A stretch of DNA of 64,000 bases from Ananas comosus (lineage: Eukaryota > Streptophyta > Magnoliopsida > Poales > Bromeliaceae): contig NC_033623.1 of assembly GCF_001540865.1 (NCBI RefSeq), positions 15,664,955 through 15,728,954 of the forward strand, in the 5' to 3' direction. Numbering within the stretch: the first letter of the stretch is position 1; every line of letters begins with the position of its first letter. Positions 55,276-64,000 of this stretch are shown one piece after another. Made by a program: the position numbers and the translations under genes. The notes under the pieces are model-generated. The model saw only the letters and a list, made by a program, of their open reading frames with translations. It made no database searches and was not told the DNA's origin.

Positions 55276-57579
55276 TCATGGTTCTTGATATTTCCCTTCA
55301 ATTCCATAGTCATAGTTACTCAATTCCCTTTCTGGTGAAAATTCTGCAAAGAATTGATCAATTGCTCTCGCTGAATTTTGATTTTGAAAGGATGCACACC
55401 TCCTTTTTTGCTGATCAAACATCCTCTGCAGGTAATCTGCATTCTCTTCAATCCTCATCTGTAACTTTTTCTGGAACTGTTCCAGTATATAGCGAGAGAT
55501 TTACATAAATATTAAGGTAACTGATATAATAAAGGAATATAAGATAAAATCACGGCAGTTTCTCAGAAAATAATGTTTAGATGCTACCTCTAATAAGTTT
55601 TGATATGTAGAAGATCAAATACTTGGAAGAATTAAATCTCTTTGTGTTTTACCTCCAAATGCTCATGTAAGCTTCTTTGGACATCCATTTGCATGCGTAA
55701 TGTTTCTAAAATATGAAATTCTCCATATCTTTAAGATCAAAACCAATAAAGCCCATAAAGAAAGAATTAGGCATGAAAAATACAGGCAGAAATAAAAAAC
55801 AGTTAGTAAACCTGAAAGAAGTTTTTTTTTACCCTCTTAGGCTTGACTCAGGTGATCCATCATTGCTAGTCCTCCTAGCTCTGTTCCCTGTTATTTCAAA
55901 TGGTCTATCATTTATATATAGGTTATAAAAAAAGGCAAGGAAACTCCACTGTAAATCATTTGGAGCAATTATATGTTCTTTATTTGTTCTAAGAGAAGTT
56001 TTCAAAAGAATGATATTGCATCCTTGTTTAATATTGTTATCTTGCCCTCTTTTATTGAGGTTTTCCTCGATGTTTAACTTTGCATCAGACTTTCATGTAA
56101 GAAATTCTTTTTTCTAGGTCACTATAGGATGCATGATTTCTCTTGCTTTATATCGGTAACAAATTATTCTAAAATATTCTCTCAATAATAATAATAATAC
56201 TAATACTAATAATAATAATAATTCTTTAACATAATCCTCCTCTTGAAAACATTTTAGTTAGAGAATCCCTTAACGTGCAATTAGCAGCTTTTTGGTTTGG
56301 AATTAACTGAAAGGTTACCAAAGATATGCTCTGTTCATTTATTAGAGAGAACAATGGAACATGTTTTTACGAAATTCAGTCATTCTTTCAGCTTTTTGAT
56401 TTATTATGTGAGGGTGATTGTAAGTTAGATCACTGGGAGACAAGTATTTGACTGTTTATATTTATTATGGTAGGGTTGATTACAAGTTAAATCAAACAAA
56501 GACAGATCTCCCATGCTATAAAGTTAGTAATATACCTTCAAGAAGATCCGGAGTGCACTTGGCCATTCGATATTTCTGCCAACAAAAACTTAATCAGAAA
56601 ATTTCACTTTTAAGGGAAAAGGGGGGGAAAAACAACAGGTTCTTCAAATAATCACCTGTAAGTGACTCTTTATGTGAAAAACTGTTAACCCTTCAGATTT
56701 CATAAGCCCTAAAATTCCTTTTGGCGTTGCTTCTGCACTTACAATACTTTCTAGGTAAGACTAAGTAGGGGCGAACGAGTTATGAGTTTCAGGAAAATAA
56801 CCAAAAAAAAGGGATTAAAAACTGCTCATACTATCAGGTAACTTACTTATTGGCCCACCAAGACCATCAACAGCTTTGACAAATTCCTCATGCAGTTCTT
56901 GAGTCCATCTAATGCGTTGTTTGTTAGTTACTGCCCCTCTGAACTGTGTGCTGTTATTAGTATGAACTTTACCTGCTCCTGACCCATATATCCAGGCCTA
57001 AGATGGTATAAAAAAAAAAAACAAACCCATAAATAACATAAAATTTGACCACAACCTAGTAGAAAATATACCAGAGCTTACATCAAGATCAACTCGTCTT
57101 AGTTGTTGGATCGACAAATCTGAATTCTTCCCAATAACATCATATCCTTTCCTCTTGTTGTTTCGAGCTTGACTAGTAGTCACAAAGGAGTTACATGCAG
57201 AACCTTGTGAATCTATAGATGAACCATAGTTAAGATTGCTCATTTTGCTATAAATGGTTTGATCTTCAGGAGTTGGTTGGAATCCATGGTACAACTCAGA
57301 AAGAAAACTCTGGTTATGAGATTGATCTAGAATCAATTCACCATGTGACTGACGATTATCATTGCTCGCAATACCTGTTAATGGAAATTCCATATGCAAA
57401 GAATTGGGTGGTGGAATATATATGCAGTCGTTAACTTCTCCATTCAAAGGATATAAAGTTTCTATCTTTTCCCATGACATTGGAAGAAAGGTTGATGATG
57501 GATTACAGTTTCCTTCTCCAAAGAAATGATGTAGTAGAGATTTCTGAATGGCCAACGTGAAGGATTTAAACAAGTGCAT
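55276..57579 (-). CDS. MYB-CC (PHR1-like) transcription factor
   Basis: Seven in-frame exons on the minus strand code 365 aa: 57082-57579, 56847-56997, 56656-56732, 56536-56575, 55833-55887, 55653-55728 and 55276-55476. An N-terminal region without a known domain leads to the GARP/MYB domain (near 184-245: KQRIRWTQELHEEFVKAVDG, ATPKGILGLMKSEGLTVFHI, KSHLQKYRMAK). Then follows the MYB-CC coiled coil with LRMQMDVQRSLHEHLE (the LHEQLE motif) and LQMRIEENADYLQRMF. This pairing defines the PHR1/PHL family, nuclear regulators best known for phosphate-starvation responses; which branch this one belongs to is not clear. The start is uncertain. The open frame extends upstream to 57660 without another ATG, so MHLFK at 57579 was taken; a further 5' exon is possible. 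The exon 55653-55728 uses the acceptor that restores phase (reading GYGEFHILETL). Confidence 0.9.
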
Positions 57580-60500
57580 CTTTGACAGGCTTCTGATTCC
57601 TTCTTCCAACGATGATGACGCTTCGTGATACTTTCCGTGTTCATATTCTCAAATCCAAGCATAAGGACTCTCCATTCTTTAAAGAGTAAAAATATTGTAC
57701 TAACTCAAATTAAAAAGATACATGAAATGTGCTTTATTCTCAATAGGGGATCAAGTTCTGAATCATCAGGTAAACTTCACTATCAGAAGACATCGACAAA
57801 ACGCAGTAGTCAATCGTACAATAATTATGAAATTTATTCCTCTTGATGAGAATCAGCAAATATTTAACTGAAGAATTTCAGAACTATCTCAGGATTGCCG
57901 TGTGTAAAGTACTTGATAATAAAAGCTGATTCTTGATAACCTCGCGATGCTACATGATATATATTGCAACTGTCTACTACTGAGCTTCATGTAATTCAGT
58001 TAATGAGTGCTCCTGTTAAAGAGAATAGAATCAAATAAGTTTCACAGTAGAAGCATTTGATTTACTTGTGATTCAAGTGTGCATGTGTGAAAGGAACCCG
58101 GTAGAAGGAGTATTGATTCTGTAACTGCAGAGGAAAAGACAGATGTAATAAGAACAGTCCGACAAGCAAGAGAAAAATCAGGCAGAATAAATAACCCTCA
58201 TCATATTCAAATAAGAAAGAAAAAATATATATGGGGTTCAGGATGCTCATTGGGCCACTTGGCAACAGGTATTCCACCAGAAGCAGCCTACCAGAATGAA
58301 CAACTAGAAGCAGAATAGTTGAGCAGATATAGCTTTTATTCATATTCTTCATTCCTCCAAGCTTTCAGAGAAAGCAGGTGAGATAGCTGAATAGATTCAC
58401 AGTTGATGGTGTGATTGTGGGCATAAATCATGAGTTTTAACTGAGTTGACTCGCATTGAAAGATGAAACTCTGAGCCGTCTTAGTTGTTCCGCGTGAACA
58501 GGCCTATATATATGCTGGACAGTTCTGATTCTTCACATTGAAACAGGTAAATACAACAAAAGAATGAGATAGTGAGCAAGATGTACTTTCTATTCTTTAC
58601 TTCAGGTTTCTTCACCTTCTTCTTTCTTTTTCTTCATTTTCTTACTATCTTTTAGATTATTCTTCCTTCAATTTCATAAAGTTCTGCCAACAGTACAAAA
58701 AATCTGTACAGTTTTAAAACTTCTACCAGTCCACAAGAAAATCAGTTCAATGAAGTCTACATTGCTTAAAGCATGTAGTAAGACCAATTATAGTGAGCTA
58801 CAAGAAAAATATCAATACCTATAAGAAAAAGAAGAGAAAAATAAAAAATGGGTTGCACCTGGTAGGTATATTTATTTTTAATGTGTAGTGCTAGCAATAT
58901 CATCTTTGAACAGTCAAAAAAAGAAAAAGCAAAATCATCTTTAAGTGAGAAGTACTTGTAGTATCAATATACTTTGACTTGGTTCCTAATCAAATTATTT
59001 GAACTAATCAACTAAAGCATCTACGGTGAGATAAAGAAACTCTGTTTTGTAACTCATACCAAACTCCTACAACATAAAATAGTGCAAGAATTGTACAGAT
59101 TCCATATTCAATTCAGTTGAATAAAATAAAGGTGAGCCAGCGGAATACAATGACTATAAAGTTCAATTTTAATGAAATTGAATTTTTTTGAACAGGGGAA
59201 CATTACATATTTAACATATTGATCATTGTATCTGAAAAGCTTAAATAACTTGGTGGTGACCAATAGGCAAAGTGGAGGGAACTGCAATTGCAATATCTAG
59301 AAATTACATTTTTACTGTATAGTTTGACTATTCTTGAAATTGAATTTTGTGGTTCATATGAAGAATCTCATTGAAAGAAAGGATACAAATTTGTAAGGTT
59401 TGGTCAAAAATGTTTTCTTTTCTTGATTCTGCAGAGTGTATGAAGGCCTCACACAAGCCACAAGGTCATTAACAATCAGCAACCATGAGAATGATGGAAT
59501 CCAAACTCAGACAAACATCTACCTTGAGTAGTGGCAAGAAAGAAAAAATGCTTCTCAGGACAAGGATACTCGTCTGTAGCTGCTCCTTGTCAAAAGGGTC
59601 CCAACAAATTGACCAAACATGGTGATTTTCATATTTGGACCTTAAAAAGTAGAAAGATAATATGTATCCTTATAGAGATTTGTGTATCCCTAAACCTGAG
59701 AAATCTTGAGTTCTGTAGATATGATAGCAAAAACAGAGGTCGCGATATGATATGATGTAGATTAGCAAGCAAAACATCTTAGCAATCAGTGACACTTGAA
59801 AACTAGTTCTAACTGCGACATGACAAAACCTAAATGTGTAGCTCGATGAGTTGATGGCCCGAAGGCATGTAATCTCATACTGTTTTTATTTAGGAAATAA
59901 ATAAGCAAGCATAACCGAATAAGGCCTAAATCAATTGTATAAATCTTCTCGAAGACAAATTTCAATTGGTGTTGGACCAAATCAACAAGCTTAGGCAGTG
60001 TCCAGGCATTTATATGTTTATATACTGAATAGTTACAGACACATTGTATATATGCATGTAATCGCATATTATGTTATGTAAAAATTGTAGATTCATTAAT
60101 TCAAGCCTAGTAGAAAAGTAGAATTAAGCTTGGTCAAGCCATCTCTGCGGGCTCGAATCAAAATCAATTCAAGCCTGTTTCAATATTTAAAGTGGGCTAA
60201 ATAAAATCAAAGTCAAGATTAATCAACAATAGAAACAAAAACAAAAAACATGAAGATGTTTTTGCAAAATTATCCCGAATACTTCAGCATGGGTCTGAAG
60301 AGGAAAGGAGTAGGAAATAAATAACACACTTTTATCAGGAAATACATGGGTGCGAAGAGGAAAAGCGCAGGAAATAAATAATATACTCTTATCAGGTAAT
60401 ACAACTTTTCCTATAATGTATCAGTATATCCCCACAATATATATAAACATTCAACGTCACCGTAAAATTGGCGGTGAAAACTTATAAACACCCCTCCAAT

Positions 60501-60704
60501 ATTAGTATCAAAAACAAGTTGCAATCTTGAACAGAGAGGGTTGTACCAAAAGCACTGCTTTCTTCAATAAGAGCAATATATACAATTACTTACCTAAAGA
60601 CACAGAAAAAGAGGGAAATTAGGGTCAGATTTAGGTTGGTCCCAATTAACAATTGCAAGCCACAAGACAAAAGAAACAAGAAGCATACTTAGTTCATCCT
60701 TTGG
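57580..60704. other. Spacer upstream of the MYB-CC gene
   Basis: May contain non-coding 5' exons of the MYB-CC gene and 3' UTR of the minus-strand gene to the right. Small frames occur (58062-58352, 59786-60067) without family motifs. A 57-bp tandem duplication lies at 60288-60401. Confidence 0.5.
60288..60401. repeat. Two-copy tandem repeat, 57-bp unit
   Basis: Units at 60288 and 60345 both read CATGGGT..GAAGAGGAAA...AGGAAATAAATAA...CTTTTATCAGG or close variants. Confidence 0.88.
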
Positions 60705-62149
60705 CTAATACTCCTTTTGATCCTCTTGCCGCCGATTAGCTGGAAAAAGAGACCTAAGCTGCGAACTTTCCATGTTTGATAAAATCTGGGTTACCGTCTT
60801 CAGATGCGAAGCACTGAGTTGTCCAAAAGGGGAAATAAAAAAGAGTTACCAGATCAAAGTGCTAAATAAAACATCTTCATATTAGCTGTAATGGCCATAA
60901 TAATTAAAGCATATAGTCCACTTTGCGAGCTTAATTATATCTGATTCTATAGCAATGGTTTGTTACATAAAAGAAAATCGAGATGAGAAAGCCCACCTTT
61001 GTAAACTGCTTTCTGTATAGGCATCCAAGGAGGAAATGATCCGAGGTAGATGCTCTAACACCTAACAGCCGAAGTACCATAATGACATAATGACGAGAAA
61101 TTTAGGGCTTAAAGTAGAATTCTAGCAAAATATATATTATAGGCATAGTTGAACAGTAACATACTTGCCCAGTATTCTTGGTGACAGATGCTTTGGCCAA
61201 GAGATTCTTAGGCAGTTTTATCAAGTGAGCCTGTGAGTAAAACAAAGAAAAGATTTTTAGACATCTAACGGCATCAACACAGAATTCACAAAATGATTGC
61301 TTTATTGGCGCAAATAATAATTCTTCCACGCGAGTCACACTTAACCGACGAATCTGAATTTTCTTTGACAGATTAATACAATTTAATTATCGTTTTCAAT
61401 CGACGGCATGCCGAAGAACACTAAAGAGATAAGGTACATCTCAATAATAGTGCATGTATGTATCTTCTCCGAGTGCTGTACAAGTATATCTGGATGAACT
61501 TAGTAATTGATCGAGAAAAAAAATATAAGCGAAACATTTCGTAATATAATCTGTGATGATGGAGGATGAATACATTGTTTTGGCATAACAACTATAATCG
61601 ACCTTCTACGTGATCCCAAAAAATTGCCAAAAACTGAAATGCCAAGAATTTAGCATAGATGTGTTCAATGTTCATCTCTTTTTTGGACGGTTCGATTCCC
61701 CAAATATGAACTTGATATAAAAGTACTTTCTCTGAGGCATTTTCTCAGTCATCTGGAGGGCAACTCAAAGCCCTCTCATTCCTTAGTTACAGTTCTATTA
61801 TACTCAAATCCTACAGATTCCAGAAGATAAAACAGAATATATGAATGAGATATGATCAATCGAATGAACAAAAATCGAACACGTGATCCCCAGCTATGTT
61901 AATTCGAAATGGCCATGAGGTTTAAAACGTGCAATAAGAAATGCAGTGACAAATAAATGGGAATGGGAGGAAGTAGGGCGACAATGCCTAAACCTGTGCA
62001 GGGGAGGATTCTTGCATGAGATGTAGAAGATTGGAGGTGGATTGTATCGCCTGCATCATCTGATCCGCCACCGCCGCTTTCGCACTCCCTTCCCGAAAAC
62101 CCCCACCACCGCCACCGCCGACTCCGCCTCCGCCTCCGCTCGTCGCCAT
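60705..62149 (-). CDS. Conserved small plant protein, function not recognised
   Basis: Four exons on the minus strand, complement of 61994-62149, 61165-61230, 60997-61061 and 60705-60813, keep one frame and code 131 aa. The first 17 residues are a Gly-rich run after MATSGG. The rest is mostly helical: ADQMMQAIQSTSNLLHLMQ, then LIKLPKNLLAKASVTKNTG, LEHLPRIISSLDAYTE and HLKTVTQILSNMESSQLRSL. No membrane segment or signal peptide is visible. The amphipathic helices suggest a subunit of a larger assembly, but this is only an inference. The sequence pattern looks like a family conserved among plants, but I cannot name it with confidence. GT-AG junctions and an unbroken frame make it a real gene. 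Confidence 0.83.
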
Positions 62150-62746
62150 CTCTCTCTCCGCTCTTTCTCTCAACTGCGACGGGCGACTTGATTTCCTGGG
62201 CCGAGCATAAATCGTGACGGTGAAGCCCAGGATGTTTACTTTTGTCCGTAGATTACGCCCGAAGTAGCCCATACAGTTTGGACTGGGCTTGGATCTCAAA
62301 TCGTATAAGAAAAGCAATGCTACCCGTTCATTTTATACAAACCTTTCACTCATCACTCATCTGTGAGCCACACTAATTTTCTTATTTTCTCAAAAAAAAA
62401 AAAAATTTACTTTTTTTGGCTCAAATTGAAAGAATTTATCAATCCTAAGATTTAAACTTTGGTGATGAAGGGTCTATGGATAATTTCTTCTTTTATGAAA
62501 ACATAATGCTGCTTTGAACTCTTATTTGCCAAGCGTTTCTAATAGCTTTAATTATGAGTTTTAGATATTCAGACAAATAACTCGTGATCAGTTATATTAC
62601 CCGTATCAAATTATCACTTGTTAGGATCAAAATGATAGATCCAACTCCACAAATTCGTAGCTCTATACCGTCAAGAGGCCCTTCTTAAGCTAGCAAAATA
62701 TTGACTATGAACACATCAAAAAGCTTAGCATGGCCCCATCTGTTAC
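62150..62746. other. Upstream region of the 131-aa protein gene
   Basis: 5' leader and promoter of the minus-strand gene, then AT-rich spacer. No other feature supported. Confidence 0.45.
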
Positions 62747-63091
62747 ATGGCAGCATGTTTCGCGCAATCCGACACGATGCTGTTGGCGATACCGTGGCGG
62801 TTGTGGAGGCGAGGCAGATCAACCGGCACTACGCCCGGCCACGGATACCTATCAATCTCGGTAGTGGATGTCGGTCTCCCCTACGACGGACAGCGGGGTG
62901 TGTGTACTCCCATCTTCGAGTTTTTCTTCGAGACGAGAAAGATACTTAGCCCGGAGTGCTGTAAAGGTGTGAGGACGATGGGGGAGGAGTGCGTCAAAAA
63001 GGTGTTCACTCGCATACCCTTCGGCAGCGGCTTCGATCGAAAGATTACCACGCATTGCGCATTGCTCAGTCCAGTCGAAGCTCCACATTGA
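62747..63091 (+). CDS. ECA1/prolamin-like cysteine-rich protein, probably incomplete
   Basis: An open frame of 114 codons. From residue 51 on it reads GVCTPIFEFFFETRKILSP, ECCKGVRTMGEEC and FTRIPFGSGFDRKITTHC. The order C-x17-CC-x9-C-x21-C with hydrophobic spacing resembles the prolamin-like (ECA1 gametogenesis-related) domain of small secreted plant proteins, some of which act in gametes. The family normally has a signal peptide and one more cysteine upstream. The first 50 residues here (MAACFAQSDTMLLAIP...) show neither clearly. The true start may lie in an upstream exon, or the gene may be decayed. Assignment rests on cysteine spacing only. Confidence 0.42.
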   Translation: MAACFAQSDTMLLAIPWRLWRRGRSTGTTPGHGYLSISVVDVGLPYDGQRGVCTPIFEFFFETRKILSPECCKGVRTMGEECVKKVFTRIPFGSGFDRKITTHCALLSPVEAPH

Positions 63092-63268
63092 AATCCCTTG
63101 CTGGCTATTGCAATTGTTATAAGAGTACATAGTTTTCTAATGACATTAATAAGTTTTCAGAGATTCGGAAAGAACTAGCCTGTTACATTAATCCTTAATC
63201 CACCGATTACTCGGAACCCATCCGTAAATAGCATCAGCAGCTCTGCAGCCACCCTCGTCGCATTAAGC

Positions 63269-63355
63269 ATGAAGCAGCGACAATCATGGTTTCTCCTGCT
63301 CTCCATCCCTATAGCCCTCACCTCACCTGTCAAAAGCCATCACGACACACCTTGA
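63269..63355 (+). other. Small frame resembling a signal peptide
   Basis: A 28-codon frame begins MKQRQSWFLLLSIPIALTSP and ends at TGA. It has the charged-then-hydrophobic pattern of a secretion signal. It may be a remnant of a secreted-protein gene like the one just upstream, or chance. Confidence 0.2.
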
Positions 63356-63809
63356 GCCAAGATTGTGGCTGCAACCGCTGCTGCTCGGTTTCAAAACACA
63401 GAAAGTGTTGTTACATCGCCAATGAAATTACTGGGAATCGATTAGAAAATCCCTGAGTCATGTTGCGATGCATCAAATAAAATGACAAGAAAGACGTTCA
63501 CATATCGAATATGACATACACATTAGTAATAGCTCAAGCACAAAAATCAGGTTTAAACAAATCATCAAAATGTAAGTGGACCACAGGTTGGGGTTACAAG
63601 CAAACGCCCCTAATAGAGTTCTCATCCATGTTCATTTCGCGCAATATGTAATACTTGGAGCGAGCAAGAAACTCTTTCTGTTTACAAGAAGGCATGGATC
63701 TCACCTCATTAAAATTATTAAACCGGCCTCTACAACAAGCCGTTCTTCTTTATCTTGAAAAGAAGAACCTTTAAAGTGCAAAAAGGAATTTACATAGCAA
63801 TCGAGCAAC
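63356..63809. other. Spacer
   Basis: Nothing recognisable; part may be 3' UTR of the minus-strand exon at the right edge. Confidence 0.45.
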
Positions 63810-64000
63810 TCACAAATCATGGGGAATATATAAGGGAGCGGGCAAGAAAGGAAAAGGGGCAACTGATGCATAGGCAACAGGTGGTCGAGATTGAGCACGA
63901 GATATCCGATTTCTGGAATTACTGCTTCTGGCGTGCTCATCTTCATGGAGTAATTCACCTTCATTGAGAACCTCATCTATTCTAGCTTGTTCAGTGATTG
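63810..64000 (-). CDS. Probable C-terminal exon of a gene entering from the right
   Basis: On the minus strand one frame is open from the window edge to TGA at 63810-63812 and gives 62 residues: an acidic start (EQARIDEVLNEGELLHEDEH), a Ser/Arg stretch (ARSSNSRNRISRAQSRPP) and a Pro/aromatic end (FPFLPAPLYIPHDL). The composition looks like protein, and the other two minus-strand frames have stops near the edge. No family is recognised. It could be chance; only sequence to the right can settle it. Confidence 0.4.
   Translation of the reverse strand, partial: ITEQARIDEVLNEGELLHEDEHARSSNSRNRISRAQSRPPVAYASVAPFPFLPAPLYIPHDL

Noticed and set aside
58062..58352. 96-codon minus frame rich in Leu and Phe
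   Set aside because: Hydrophobic content follows from AT-rich DNA; no conserved motif or splice links to the MYB-CC gene.
62852..63130. 92-codon minus frame opposite the prolamin-like frame
   Set aside because: The plus frame has the better family pattern; the minus frame is likely its shadow.

Overview
This window is nuclear DNA from a flowering plant, probably a monocot. All recognisable genes are plant families split by many GT-AG introns. First coding exons are GC-rich, introns and spacers are AT-rich, and the spacers carry plant-type MITEs, hAT elements, a SINE and LINE fragments. The species cannot be named from the sequence alone. One ambiguous base (N) lies at 37819.

Layout: (1) 126-2900, minus strand: a Man1/Src1 C-terminal-domain inner-nuclear-membrane-type protein whose last exon lies off the left edge. 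(2) 3858-19496, plus strand: a complete 34-exon DNA2/JHS1 nuclease-helicase, divergent from gene 1 across a 957-bp shared promoter. (3) 19500-27130: a repeat-rich spacer with nested hAT and TIR elements in TA and GA/CT microsatellites. (4) 27775-32116, plus strand: an APRR2-type pseudo-response-regulator/GARP transcription factor. (5) 32117-39157: a second repeat-rich spacer with a LINE 3' fragment, large foldback elements and a tRNA-type SINE. (6) 39158-46746, plus strand: a full-length ABCC (MRP-type) transporter. (7) 48595-51175, plus strand: a TOM2A-type tetraspanin-like membrane protein. (8) 52927-54591, plus strand: a small protein with DnaJ-type CxxCxGxG zinc-finger repeats, probably plastidial. 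(9) 55276-57579, minus strand: a MYB-CC (PHR1-like) transcription factor. (10) 60705-62149, minus strand: a 131-aa conserved plant protein that I cannot assign. (11) Right end: an ECA1/prolamin-like cysteine-rich reading frame, probably incomplete, and a probable terminal exon of a gene running in from the right.

Exon boundaries were read by hand. In the genes called complete, every junction keeps the reading frame. The genes form no functional cluster; this is ordinary plant gene space. The most interesting structure is in the repeats. A SINE and a LINE family share one 3' tail. Foldback elements of several families sit inside (TA)n tracts. A hAT element with a perfect 8-bp target duplication was later hit by three more elements. 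Other points of note are a tandemly duplicated splice unit in DNA2, a GC-AG intron in the ABCC gene and a missing terminal arm beside the N.
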